The notes under the pieces were generated by a model. The model was not told the DNA's origin. It did not search any database and saw only the letters and a program-made list of their open reading frames with translations. From assembly GCA_958295775.1 (NCBI GenBank), contig CATQHC010000005.1:1-64000 (forward strand): a stretch of 64,000 nt of DNA, in the 5' to 3' direction. The position numbers were made by a program, and so were the translations under genes. Positions 8,185-16,639 of the stretch are shown piece by piece (the stretch's first letter is position 1; each line of letters begins with the position of its first letter). This DNA is from Chloroflexota bacterium. GTDB lineage: Bacteria > Chloroflexota > UBA11872 > VXOZ01.

Positions 8185-8224
8185 GGTTAAGTGCGAGACG
8201 GAGTCTCTGGTATTCAGTTCGCCA

Positions 8225-8569
8225 TCACGTATCGGAGCTAGCCGGCACCTCTTCCTGCAATTCGAGATACATCGCCTCGGCCAACACGCGCTCTCTCATG
8301 TGGGGTTTGATGCTGCGGAAGGTCGAGACGTCCACCCGTCGCCCGAATAGCTCCTCCAAGAAAAAGCAGACGTCCATGTAGCCGGTCAGCGTCAAGTAAT
8401 CGTCGGCCAGTTGGACCAACACGTCCACGTCGCTCTTTTCCGTGGCCTCATTCCGTGCCACAGATCCATAGAGCGCGATTTCTTCTACGCCTAAGTGTTG
8501 GAGCTGCTCGCGATTCTCTTCGAGTATGTTCAGAGCGTGTGTTCTTGTCAGCGTTTGTGTCGGCGTCAT
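8225..8569 (-). CDS. mntA: MNT-family nucleotidyltransferase antitoxin
   Basis: A 114-aa minimal nucleotidyltransferase with GSVARNEATEKSDVDVLVQL, the GSX10DXD signature of MntA antitoxins, which AMPylate their HEPN partner. The start chosen at 8569 overlaps the stop of the upstream HEPN gene by four bases (ATGA), indicating translational coupling; longer versions would run into the HEPN gene. Probably cytosolic. A hairpin terminator follows at 8154-8184. Confidence 0.88.
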   Translation of the reverse strand: MTPTQTLTRTHALNILEENREQLQHLGVEEIALYGSVARNEATEKSDVDVLVQLADDYLTLTGYMDVCFFLEELFGRRVDVSTFRSIKPHMRERVLAEAMYLELQEEVPASSDT

Positions 8570-8910
8570 GGCTTTTCCTCTCGCAGCATAGTCTTCACTG
8601 CGGCGGCCAATTCCGGCACGCTGACTGTTGCTGCTCGCCAAACAATCTCAACATCAACCGTAGCATATTCATGTACCAAACGGTCACGCATGCCTGCAAT
8701 TTGCTTCCACGGAATGTTAGGGTGTTGGTCTGTTAACTTCGCTGGCAACCGCTTTACTGCTTCACCAATGTGAGCGAGTGCAAGACGAACCGCATATTGA
8801 GTCTTTATATCACTAAGAAACTCAGAAGATGCCTTGTCTTGGACAAATGCTTGAATCTGCTCCGCTTCTCTGCGAATGTCCGCAAGATAGACATCAGGCT
8901 GTGCAGCCAT
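8566..8910 (-). CDS. hepT: HEPN-domain toxin
   Basis: A 114-aa all-helical HEPN (DUF86/HepT) protein. The R-X4-H-X-Y motif RDRLVHEY is visible near the C-terminal half; in characterised HepT toxins it is the ribonuclease site and the Tyr is the AMPylation target. It is encoded directly upstream of, and overlapping, the MNT gene, the standard HEPN/MNT toxin-antitoxin arrangement. The mfd gene lies just upstream on the same strand, only 6 bp away, so read-through from mfd is possible. Confidence 0.88.
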   Translation of the reverse strand: MAAQPDVYLADIRREAEQIQAFVQDKASSEFLSDIKTQYAVRLALAHIGEAVKRLPAKLTDQHPNIPWKQIAGMRDRLVHEYATVDVEIVWRAATVSVPELAAAVKTMLREEKP

Positions 8911-8916
8911 CGTGCG

Positions 8917-11900
8917 TTACCTTCCCGACCCTACCAGCACCTTTGATTCCAACAGCACTTCTAAGAGCGTCTCCAGGCCGTCGCGCCACTTCTCTTCCTG
9001 ACGGCCCACGCGCCAGCGCACCACGTTGCGGGTCAGGCGCACGTCGGAACCGAATTCCTTGAAGATGCGCATGCGGTCGAACACGCGTTCGTCGCGGAAG
9101 CGGATTACCAGGAATTCGTCCTCGAACGCCAGCGAGAGGATGCCGTTTTCCGCGGCGCGGGCGCGCAGCCGCAGCAGCGCGAGCAAATTCTTCACCGACG
9201 GCGGCGGCGGGCCGAAACGGTCGCGCAGTTCTTCGGCAAAGGCCTCCGTATCCTCCCTGCCCTTCAGCGCAGCCGCCCGTTGATAGAGCTTCATCTTGGT
9301 GCCGACGCCGCCCACGTATTCGTCGGGTATGTAGGCGGCAAGCGGCAGGTCCACCACGGTCTCCAGGGCCTGCTCCGGCGGCAGGTCCTCTTCGGGTTGT
9401 TGGCCAAGCATGGACTGCACCGTTTGCTGGAGCATCTTGGTGTAGAGGTTGAGGCCCACGGCGTTCACGTAGCCGTGCTGCTCTGAACCCAGCAGGTTGC
9501 CTGCGCCGCGAATTTCCAGGTCGCGCAGCGCGATCTTGAAGCCCGCGCCCAACTCCGTGGCTTCCATGATGGCGTCCAGCCGCTTCTCGGCTTCTTCCGA
9601 AAGCTGCTTTACCGGGTTGTAGAGAAAATAGGAATAGGCCTGCACGTCGGCGCGGCCGACCCTGCCGCGCAGTTGGTAGAGTTGCGCCAGCCCAAAGCGC
9701 CAGGCGTCGTTGACGATGAGCGTATTCACCCGCGGGATATCCAAACCGTTCTCGATGATGGTCGTGCTCACCAGAATGTCATACTCGCCCTGCACGAATG
9801 AGTGCATCACCTTCTCCAGGCGGTCGGACTCCATCTGGCCGTGGCCCACGGTGACGCGCGCCGTCGGCGCCAGCTCGCGGACGTGGTACGCCAGCGAGTA
9901 AATTGTCTCGATGTCGTTGTGCACCAGGAAAACTTGCCCGCCGCGATTGAGCTCCCGCTGGATGGCGTCGCGCACGAGGTCGTCGTGAAAGGCGGTGACG
10001 TAGGTCTTCACGGCCAGGCGGTTGGGCGGCGGCGTTTCGATGACGCTGAGGTCGCGGATGCCCGCCAGCGCCATGTGCAGCGTGCGCGGAATGGGCGTAG
10101 CGGAAAGCGCCAGCACGTCCACCTGCTTGCGCAATTGCTTGAAGTGTTCCTTCTGGGCCACGCCGAAGCGTTGCTCCTCGTCGACAATCACAAGCCCCAG
10201 GTCTTTGAAGTCCACGTCCTTTGAGAGCAGGCGGTGGGTGCCGACGGCAATGTCGAGCCTGCCTGTGCTGAGGTCTGCCAGATGCTTTTGGATTTCCTTT
10301 GGCGTGCGAAAGCGGCTGATAAGACCTACGCGCACCGGATACGGCCGCAGGCGGCTGCTCAGTGTTTCGTAGTGCTGCAACGCGAGCACGGTTGTGGGCA
10401 CCAGCACGGCGACTTGCTTACCGTCCATCACCGCTTTGAACGCAGCGCGGATCGCAACCTCGGTCTTGCCGAAGCCTACGTCGCCGCAGATGAGGCGGTC
10501 CGTTGGCTTCGACTGCTCCATGTCTGCCTTCACGTCGGTAATCGCTTTGTCTTGATCAGGTGTTTCCGCGTAAGGAAAGGCCTGTTCCAGTTGCCGCTGC
10601 CAGTCGGTGTCGGCGGCAAAGGCGTGGCCGGGTTCGGACTCGCGGGCGACGGCGACGTCCACCAGGTCTTGTGCCATGTCCACCACCGACTGCTGCGCCC
10701 GCTGCTTGGCGCGCTGCCACTCCTGGGTTCCCAGGCGTGAGAGGTTCGGCACCCGCTCGCCCATGCCAACGTACTTTTCCACCCGGTCCATGTGGTCGGT
10801 GGGCACGTAGATGCGGTCGTCGCGGGCAAACTCCAGCACCAGGTACTCGCGCTCGCCGGAGGGGCCGGGCATGCGACTGATACCGGCAAATCTCCCGATG
10901 CCGTGGTCTACGTGGACTACGTGATCGCCGACTTGGAGTTCGTCCAAGAGGCGCTGGCCGCGCACGGAGGGCCGCAAGCGCGCGGCCGTTGGCGGCCGCT
11001 TCCAACCGAAGATCTCCGCATCCGAGAGCACCAACAAAGCCGCTCGCTCGCAGCGGAGACCTTCCGCCAATGAAAGCGAGACCACGCTAACGCTGCCAGG
11101 TGGCGGCGCGCTTGTGAGAGTCTCGAGCACAGTGGGCGCTAGGTCGTATTCCAGGAGAATCTCGGTGACACGCTCCACCTGGGTGGTTGCCAGCACCACG
11201 CGCATGCCCTGCGCGCTGAAGCCGCCAATGCCTTTCGCCAGCCGTCCCGGCCGGCCGGCGTAGACCGGCAGCACGTCGAGACCGTCGCTTTCTTCTTCGC
11301 TGTGGTCGCGCACGTCCAGCACGGCGTACGTGTCCACCTGCTTCTGCACTGCAGCCGCGGCATGGTAGGCATCCGGCCAAGCGGCGGAGAGTTCGCCGCC
11401 CGCGATCAGGCGCCGTTTGCGCTCGGCGGTCTGGGCCTCGAGGCCGTAAGCCGCGTCCTGCAAATTCGCGGCGTCCTCCGCCAGCAGCAGGCCGTCCGGC
11501 AGGTAGTGAAGCAGGTTGTGACCGAGAAAAGGCATGGTGTAGAACGACGCGTGCTCAAAGTACACGCCCTCTTCCAGCAAGCGCATGTGCCGCTGCCACT
11601 GCTCACGCACTTCCGGACGCAGGCCGCTGTGGTCGAGCGCACGGACGGCGGCGGCAAACTCCTCGCTGCGCCAGGTCGGCACTTCATTGGCGGGCAGAAT
11701 CGAGAGCGCGGTGTGCTGGGCCGTGCTCCGTTGGGTCGAGACGTTGAAGGGGCGCACCGAATCGATCTCGTCACCAAAGAACTCGACGCGAATGGGTTGG
11801 TCTTGCGACGGCGGGAAAATGTCCACAATGCCACCGCGACCGGTAAAGGTGCCGGGGTCTTCCACCTGTGGCATGGGCTCGTACCCGAAGCGAATAAGAC

Positions 11901-12402
11901 GGTTCTTGAGCGCCGCTGGATCAGTCCGCTGGCCCGGCGCGAGCACGAGCACGTGTTCGCCAAGTTCCGCCGGCGACGGCAGCCGCTCGAACAAGGCGCG
12001 TACAGAAGTCACTACCACAGGGTACTTACCGGCCGGCAGGTTCGCGCTCTGCCCGGCCAGCAACGCGCCGAGCACCGCAATGCGCGCGCTGAGCGTGCTG
12101 GAGAAGTGGGGCAGGTTTTCGTAAGGCAGGTAGTCGAGCTCCGGGTAGAAGAGCACGTTCGCCGCCTGCGGCGACCACGAGCGAAGCTCCTGGTAGAAGC
12201 GGTGGGCGCGGTCGCGGTCGTTGCAGAGGATGAGCAGCGGCCTTGTGGCGTGCTGCTGGGCAAGGGCAGCCAAGACCGGTCGCGCTCCCGCGCGCACCGC
12301 TACCCGCTGCATGCCCTGCGTTCTTAGCCAGCGCTGTGCTGACTCTACCCAAGGCAAAGGGTTGAGCAGCGCGCGAATGCCGTCAAGATTCATGGACGTC
12401 AT
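8917..12402 (-). CDS. mfd: Transcription-repair coupling factor
   Basis: Removes RNA polymerase stalled at DNA lesions and recruits UvrA. At 1161 aa it has the usual length. The N-terminal UvrB-like region (RPLLILCNDRDRAHRFYQEL) is followed by the polymerase-interacting CarD-like domain (LQVGDHVVHVDHGIGRFAGI), then the RecG-like translocase with Walker A GDVGFGKTEVAIRAA, DEEQRFG, SATPIPRTLHMAL and the TRG-type region (STTIIENGLDIPRVNTLIV), and a C-terminal UvrA-blocking domain. The hepT gene follows after 6 bp. Start MTSMNLDG is likely; M4 is an alternative. Confidence 0.97.
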   Translation of the reverse strand: MTSMNLDGIRALLNPLPWVESAQRWLRTQGMQRVAVRAGARPVLAALAQQHATRPLLILCNDRDRAHRFYQELRSWSPQAANVLFYPELDYLPYENLPHFSSTLSARIAVLGALLAGQSANLPAGKYPVVVTSVRALFERLPSPAELGEHVLVLAPGQRTDPAALKNRLIRFGYEPMPQVEDPGTFTGRGGIVDIFPPSQDQPIRVEFFGDEIDSVRPFNVSTQRSTAQHTALSILPANEVPTWRSEEFAAAVRALDHSGLRPEVREQWQRHMRLLEEGVYFEHASFYTMPFLGHNLLHYLPDGLLLAEDAANLQDAAYGLEAQTAERKRRLIAGGELSAAWPDAYHAAAAVQKQVDTYAVLDVRDHSEEESDGLDVLPVYAGRPGRLAKGIGGFSAQGMRVVLATTQVERVTEILLEYDLAPTVLETLTSAPPPGSVSVVSLSLAEGLRCERAALLVLSDAEIFGWKRPPTAARLRPSVRGQRLLDELQVGDHVVHVDHGIGRFAGISRMPGPSGEREYLVLEFARDDRIYVPTDHMDRVEKYVGMGERVPNLSRLGTQEWQRAKQRAQQSVVDMAQDLVDVAVARESEPGHAFAADTDWQRQLEQAFPYAETPDQDKAITDVKADMEQSKPTDRLICGDVGFGKTEVAIRAAFKAVMDGKQVAVLVPTTVLALQHYETLSSRLRPYPVRVGLISRFRTPKEIQKHLADLSTGRLDIAVGTHRLLSKDVDFKDLGLVIVDEEQRFGVAQKEHFKQLRKQVDVLALSATPIPRTLHMALAGIRDLSVIETPPPNRLAVKTYVTAFHDDLVRDAIQRELNRGGQVFLVHNDIETIYSLAYHVRELAPTARVTVGHGQMESDRLEKVMHSFVQGEYDILVSTTIIENGLDIPRVNTLIVNDAWRFGLAQLYQLRGRVGRADVQAYSYFLYNPVKQLSEEAEKRLDAIMEATELGAGFKIALRDLEIRGAGNLLGSEQHGYVNAVGLNLYTKMLQQTVQSMLGQQPEEDLPPEQALETVVDLPLAAYIPDEYVGGVGTKMKLYQRAAALKGREDTEAFAEELRDRFGPPPPSVKNLLALLRLRARAAENGILSLAFEDEFLVIRFRDERVFDRMRIFKEFGSDVRLTRNVVRWRVGRQEEKWRDGLETLLEVLLESKVLVGSGR

Positions 12403-12442
12403 TGTCTACCAACACCTACGTGAGACCAAAGTGTTCTCTATG

Positions 12443-12475
12443 TCGTCATTCCGGCGCAAGCCGGAACCCATCTTC
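12443..12475. repeat. Family A palindrome
   Basis: TCATTCCGGCGCAAGCCGGA followed by ACCCATCTTCA; perfect TTCCGGC/GCCGGAA arms. It sits between pth and mfd. Confidence 0.7.
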
Positions 12476-12553
12476 ATTGCCCGAGAACCGCGAGAAGCCA
12501 GGCTGGGCAGTGCTGGTTGTTGGCTCGGGTCAAGCAAACAAAGTCGCCAAGCG

Positions 12554-13237
12554 CTAACTGGAACGGCATGCGGCTGAGGCTGAATCCGGAGCCACCGGCT
12601 GCGTCTCTTTACTCTCGCAAGAATTCGGTTGCCCGGCCGCTGGAGTGGCGCGGCTGTTGAAGCGGGTCATCGTCTTGTCCAGTCCTGCCGTAACCAGGCT
12701 GAGCGCCGCCGCCACGGCCTGTTCAATCGTCTTTTCGATGTCCGGTTGCTCTGCCGGCAAGAAGTCACTGAGCACGTGGGCAATAGGATCGATGCCCGCC
12801 GGCGGCCGTCCCACGCCGATGCGCACGCGCGGGAACGTGCGGGCGCCAAGCGCGTCGATGACCGATTCTACCCCGCGATGTCCGCCGTGGCTACCCCCTG
12901 CCCGGAGGCGCAGCCGCGCGAATTCCAGGTCAATGTCGTCGTAGACAACTGCGACACGGTCAGGGGCGATCTTATAGAAGCGCGCCGCTGCCGCCACGGC
13001 GCCGCCGCTGGCGTTCATAAACGTGGTCGGCTTAAGGAGCAGCATTGTGTGCTGGTCCACCGTGGCCTTGCCAAACCAACCCTGGAAGCGTCGGTCGGCA
13101 ATGGACACACCGGTCTTCGCCGCGAGCCGGTCGAGCACGTGAAAGCCGACGTTGTGGCGGTTCGCGGCGTACTTATTCTCTGGATTGCCCAGCCCGACAA
13201 TCAGCCAGCGGGTGGGTTCTTCTGAATTCAGTGTCAT
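12554..13237 (-). CDS. pth: Peptidyl-tRNA hydrolase
   Basis: Releases peptides from peptidyl-tRNA dropped by ribosomes. WLIVGLGNPENKYAANRHNVGFHVLD at the N-terminus contains the conserved Asn and catalytic His (RHNVGF). KPTTFMNASGGAV, VVYDDIDLEFARLRLRAGGS with catalytic Asp, and GSHGGHRGVESVI are all present. The 227 aa include a roughly 35-residue C-terminal tail beyond the usual end. It lies between mfd and rsmA on the same strand, a housekeeping cluster. Confidence 0.96.
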   Translation of the reverse strand: MTLNSEEPTRWLIVGLGNPENKYAANRHNVGFHVLDRLAAKTGVSIADRRFQGWFGKATVDQHTMLLLKPTTFMNASGGAVAAAARFYKIAPDRVAVVYDDIDLEFARLRLRAGGSHGGHRGVESVIDALGARTFPRVRIGVGRPPAGIDPIAHVLSDFLPAEQPDIEKTIEQAVAAALSLVTAGLDKTMTRFNSRATPAAGQPNSCESKETQPVAPDSASAACRSS

Positions 13238-13301
13238 CTGAGCACCTGGACTAAGTTATTAATGTCCTCTTGCCGGAGCATCATCAATTCTCGTCTACCA
13301 G

Positions 13302-13330
13302 CCGTAGCGCGGGGGCTTTGTCCACCGCTC
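13302..13330. repeat. Family E palindrome (degenerate)
   Basis: CGTAGCGCGGGGGCTTTGTC then CACCGCTC; a decayed copy of the AGCGGGGGACAAGCCCCCGC element found five more times. Confidence 0.6.
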
Positions 13331-13368
13331 CTAAGCGGCAAGGGGCAACAACCTTCCCGGCAAGGCAT

Positions 13369-14262
13369 TCAGCCTCCAATGAGCAGGCCGTCTGCCTGCA
13401 CGACTTGATACAGCGCAAGCCATTCGTCGAGCGAAAGCTCTTGTGGGCGGCACTGCGGCGCGATGCCTACTTCTGCCAGGAGCCAGCGCATGTGATCGTC
13501 GTCAATCCGCAGGAGCGAGCGCACGGAATTGTGCACCTGCTTCCGCCGCTGGGAAAAGCCCGCCCGGGCCAGGCGGAGTACGTCGTCAACTGCTTCCGCG
13601 GGAAAGTACGGCTGCGGGCGCTTGACCACCTCCAGCACGGCGGAGTCCACCTTTGGCGGTGGAAAGAACGCCTGGGCCGGTATGCTGAAGAGGTGCTGGG
13701 GTTCCGCATAGGCCTGGATGAGCAACGACAAATAGCTCATGTCGCCGGGCGCGGCGCAGATGCGCTCAGCCACCTCGCGTTGCAACATCACCACCATGCG
13801 CTGCGGGCCGGCGGGATGCGCCGCAAGACGCCGCAGCACCGGAGTCGCGACGCTGTAGGGCAAGTTCGCCGCCAGCAGGTACGGCTCCTCGCCAAAGTAC
13901 GGGTAAGGATCAAACGCCACGGCATCCTCGTGGACCGTTTCGACGTTCGTATTGAACGCGAGCGTGGCATCCAACACGGCCAGCATACGGGCATCGATTT
14001 CGACAGTTACGACGCGCTGCGCCACCGCCGCCAAACAGACGGTCAAACTACCGAGGCCGGGTCCGATCTCCAGGATTAGGTCGTGGTCGGCCCGTTGTAT
14101 GTGGCGCATAATCGCGCGCAGCACGCCGGGATCGGCTAACAAATGCTGCCCGAGTTTGCGGCTCAGGCGCAAGTCCACCTGGCGCAGCAGCGTGCGCATG
14201 GTGCGCGGCCGGCACAGATCACGCGCTTGCGTAGGGATTGTTTCAACTTTGGAATCAAGCAT
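13369..14262 (-). CDS. rsmA: 16S rRNA dimethyladenosine transferase
   Basis: KsgA/RsmA, which dimethylates the two adjacent adenines near the 3' end of 16S rRNA in the late 30S subunit. RLSRKLGQHLLADPGVLRAI is the family N-terminus, EIGPGLGSLT the SAM-binding motif I and NLPYSVATP the catalytic motif IV. At 297 aa it is slightly longer than usual because of about 20 extra N-terminal residues; an internal ATG (MRTLLRQ) is an alternative start. Located upstream of pth. Confidence 0.95.
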   Translation of the reverse strand: MLDSKVETIPTQARDLCRPRTMRTLLRQVDLRLSRKLGQHLLADPGVLRAIMRHIQRADHDLILEIGPGLGSLTVCLAAVAQRVVTVEIDARMLAVLDATLAFNTNVETVHEDAVAFDPYPYFGEEPYLLAANLPYSVATPVLRRLAAHPAGPQRMVVMLQREVAERICAAPGDMSYLSLLIQAYAEPQHLFSIPAQAFFPPPKVDSAVLEVVKRPQPYFPAEAVDDVLRLARAGFSQRRKQVHNSVRSLLRIDDDHMRWLLAEVGIAPQCRPQELSLDEWLALYQVVQADGLLIGG

Positions 14263-14290
14263 CTCTCGACTCTACGTGGAAAGTCGCGCC

Positions 14291-14316
14291 CGGTAGCGCA
14301 GGTTTGTAACCTGCGT
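14291..14316. repeat. Family C palindrome
   Basis: GGTAGCGCAGGTTTGTAACC then TGCG; CGCAGGTT/AACCTGCG arms. Between rsmA and the PIG-L gene. Confidence 0.7.
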
Positions 14317-14423
14317 CGTGATAGTCTTGCGGCAGCACGTGGCGCCTATAGTGCAGAACGCCTCTAGTTCTTATAATACCGTAGAGAGCGTTACTCCATG
14401 ACAGACAGATAAGGAGCGAAACT

Positions 14424-15146
14424 ATGCGGGTGCAGGCAATCGGCGCGCATCCTGACGATATCGAGCTGCTTTGCGCGGGCACGCTGGCGAAGTATGCGCA
14501 GCAGGGACACCACGTAACGATGTGCTACGTGTGCAACGGCGGGCTGGGTCACGTGGAGATCATGCCGCCGGAGTTGAAAGAGGTGCGCAAGCAGGAGTCG
14601 CAGAACAGCGCCGACGTGATCGGCGCGGACTTTCAGTGGCTCGACATCGACGACGCCGACGTGCGCCAGAGTACGAATGAGGCGCTGGCGGGCTTGGTCG
14701 ACGCGGTGCGCGCGGCTCAACCGGACGTGATCATCACTCATTCGCCCAACGACTACATGGACGATCACCGCCTGGTGGGCGAACTGGTGCTGAAGGCGAG
14801 CTTTGATGCCACGATACCGCATCTGGTTTCCAAGCAGGAAAACCCCGCGCAGCTCGTGCCCATCTTCCACATGGATACCCTGATGGGCGTGGACTTTCTG
14901 CCGGAAATGTGGGTGGACATCAGCGAAACGATCGAGACCAAACGGCAGATGCTCGCGTGCCACGAGAGCCAGTACGCCTGGCTCAAAGAGCACGACAACA
15001 TCGACTATATCGATTCCATGGTGACGGTCGCGAAGTACCGCGGCTTGCAGGTCGGCACGCCCTACGCGGAAGGGTTCCGCCAAGTGCGCGTCTGGGGCCG
15101 CACCACCACCGTGCCGCTGCTGCCGACGGACATGGCGCGGGGTTAG
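14424..15146 (+). CDS. PIG-L/LmbE family deacetylase
   Basis: A 240-aa zinc-dependent N-acetylglucosaminyl deacetylase-like protein. GAHPDDIE (residues 7-14) carries the AHPDD metal motif, and HSPNDYMDDHR supplies the second metal His. The family removes acetyl groups from GlcNAc-containing thiols, lipids or other small glycosides; the substrate here is unknown. AAGGAG lies eight bases before the ATG. It is a single-gene unit ending in a 12-bp hairpin at 15157-15187. Confidence 0.9.
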   Translation: MRVQAIGAHPDDIELLCAGTLAKYAQQGHHVTMCYVCNGGLGHVEIMPPELKEVRKQESQNSADVIGADFQWLDIDDADVRQSTNEALAGLVDAVRAAQPDVIITHSPNDYMDDHRLVGELVLKASFDATIPHLVSKQENPAQLVPIFHMDTLMGVDFLPEMWVDISETIETKRQMLACHESQYAWLKEHDNIDYIDSMVTVAKYRGLQVGTPYAEGFRQVRVWGRTTTVPLLPTDMARG

Positions 15147-15156
15147 AATTGGGCTA

Positions 15157-15187
15157 GGCCCTAGCTACAAATGACGTAGCTAGGGCC
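15157..15187 (+). terminator. Hairpin terminator after PIG-L gene
   Basis: Twelve-bp perfect stem GGCCCTAGCTAC/GTAGCTAGGGCC with 7-base loop AAATGAC, ten bases after the stop codon. No long T-run follows. Confidence 0.6.
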
Positions 15188-15333
15188 ATCCTAGAACTTG
15201 AATTGCAGTTACTATCACAAGCGAAACTGAAGTTTCGAATGCTACCGGTGATTGGTGGTCAAGATGAGCTGTCTCGTATGGGGTCAGGATTATTGCGCTT
15301 ACAGCACTATTGCAGTTGTAGCCGGGGCGATCA

Positions 15334-15588
15334 TCACGGTTCGACAGGACTAGCCAAGGCCTCCACCCTGTTTGCGATGTCACAGCCGGACGTAGCTGGC
15401 GGGAGTGGCTTGCCATCAACCTGATAGAGGTGAATCACTTCGTCTACGATATTGCAAAGCTCTGCAAACACTTGCAGTTCGTCGTCGCCGTGGCACCCGC
15501 CGTAAACGAGGCCCGGCGCGCTGCCCACGTAGCATTGATCGTTCTCGGACCATGCGACGATCTTGGCGTATCGAGCGCTATCTTTCAT
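15334..15588 (-). CDS. HicB-like antitoxin domain protein
   Basis: An 84-aa protein matching the HicB partial-RNase-H fold (KIVAWSENDQCYVGSAPGL, then YGGCHGDDELQVFAELCNIV). It lacks the usual C-terminal DNA-binding tail of HicB, and no HicA of about 60 aa with a dsRBD-like fold is next to it. Its start codon overlaps by 11 bases the end of a 34-codon frame (15578-15682), suggesting coupled translation. It may be a decayed or minimal hicAB unit. Confidence 0.7.
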   Translation of the reverse strand: MKDSARYAKIVAWSENDQCYVGSAPGLVYGGCHGDDELQVFAELCNIVDEVIHLYQVDGKPLPPATSGCDIANRVEALASPVEP

Positions 15589-15682
15589 TCTTCGATTCCT
15601 TGATAGCTTCTCTCACGGCGCGGACTTGGTAGCTCTTCGCATCACTGTCCAGATTGTCCAATTTTGAAATTGGTTTCTCCAC
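15578..15682 (-). CDS. Possible 34-aa protein upstream of HicB-like gene
   Basis: GTG-started frame reading EKPISKLDNLDSDAKSYQVR, then AVREAIKESKNER. Longer upstream versions overlap tRNA-Gln and are not credible. The overlap with the HicB-like start (ATGAAAGATAG) and its charged, soluble composition are the only evidence. Not recognised as HicA. Confidence 0.35.
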   Translation of the reverse strand: MEKPISKLDNLDSDAKSYQVRAVREAIKESKNER

Positions 15683-15788
15683 GCTAGGGTGGTCAAAATT
15701 GCGATGGCTGCCGCGGCCTCCCCTGTTGGCAAAGCCTGCACGCACCAGGCTAGCGCTCGTGCTTGATACATGGGGAAAGATTCGAGAT

Positions 15789-15813
15789 CCCCTTTCGCGA
15801 ACTACGAAAGGGG
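15789..15813 (-). terminator. Hairpin downstream of tRNA-Gln
   Basis: Nine-bp perfect stem CCCCTTTCG/CGAAAGGGG with a 7-base loop, starting nine bases after the tRNA CCA end on the minus strand. Likely ends the tRNA transcript. Confidence 0.55.
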
Positions 15814-15822
15814 ACTTGACTG

Positions 15823-15896
15823 TGGCTGGGGAACCAGGATTCGAACCTGGACTTATGGATCCAGAATCCACTGTCCTACCATTAGACGATTCCCCA
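15823..15896 (-). tRNA. tRNA-Gln(CTG)
   Basis: 74 nt with CCA encoded. The acceptor TGGGGAA pairs with TTCCCCA, the D-loop contains AATGGTAGGA, the anticodon stem is GTGGA/TCCAT with loop TTCTGGA (anticodon CTG) and the T-arm contains TTCGAAT. Discriminator G is as expected for tRNA-Gln. Confidence 0.95.
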
Positions 15897-16014
15897 AAGC
15901 GGCCGCCGCATGTGCGACCCATTTCATGGTACTAAGCGGCTTTGGCTCGCGTCAACAGGATGGCTTGTTTCCCACCGCCCACCGGTATGCAGGAACGAGA
16001 GAATCGCTTCCATC

Positions 16015-16249
16015 CGTCATTCCGGCGAAAAGCCTGCCCCGTATCAAGTACGGGGCAGGAATCCATCTTCCTCTAGCGCATTGCCGTCCACTCGGTTGCA
16101 GGCCTATGACACACTTCCCTCACGCCATCCCCTGGACTCCGGCTTCCGCCGGAGTGACGGAGCGGCAACGTCAAATGGGTAGGGGCACGACACGTCGTGC
16201 CCTTTGCCGCGTCCGGTCCTTCCGGTAGCGCAGGTTTGAAACCTGCGTC
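16015..16249. repeat. Cluster of four dispersed palindromes
   Basis: In order: family A (16015-16070) whose loop is replaced by an H hairpin (CCCCGTATC...GTACGGGG); an inverted family A core (16130-16160, CTCCGGCTTCCGCCGGAG); family F (16179-16203, AGGGGCACGACACGTCGTGC); and family C (16223-16249). Together with a degenerate D-like stretch near 16395-16425 they fill most of the roughly 740 bp between tRNA-Gln and the SDR gene, which otherwise shows nothing coding. Confidence 0.7.
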
Positions 16250-16639
16250 CGCCGGCGTGCTGACCCTTTTCGTCGATTTACGTGACAATTACCAGACATG
16301 AACTCGGCGCCACGCCAAGATGGGTCCGATCACGACACGCACAAATCTGCGACCGTCATCGCTGCGACCCTGCGCCGGTCTCAGGACAGGCAAGGGCTTC
16401 GCGCAGCACTTAGCACGAACGGACTTCCCGGTCTGTGGAGTCTTGGAGATGCCGCTCCCTAAGCAAGACGATACCCCGTTGGCCAGCCATGCCTCTGAGT
16501 CGGATTCATGGGTAAATGTGGGAAGCGTTCGCCCGCCTTCGCTACAATAGGGGACGGAAGGCGGGCCGCAAGACATGCCGTGGATCAGACGACGTTGAAA
16601 GCGGAGCAAGCAAGAGCTTACAAGAGAAGGGTGTAATTC

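Larger units (their letters stand above)
7713..8224. other. Intergenic region between ABC exporter and HEPN/MNT pair
   Basis: About 510 bp without a normal gene. It holds one inverted family B repeat (7885-7924, CTCTCCCTTGATGGGAGAG core) and, at 8094-8184, a miniature plus-strand transcription unit described separately. No longer reading frame looks coding. Confidence 0.5.

Noticed and set aside
11302-12327. 341-aa plus-strand frame opposite mfd
   Set aside because: Antisense shadow; Arg/His/Val-rich composition with no domain, while mfd is unambiguous.
15578-15922. 114-aa frame upstream of the HicB-like gene
   Set aside because: Its N-terminal half is antisense-free but overlaps tRNA-Gln itself; only the last 34 codons are plausible.
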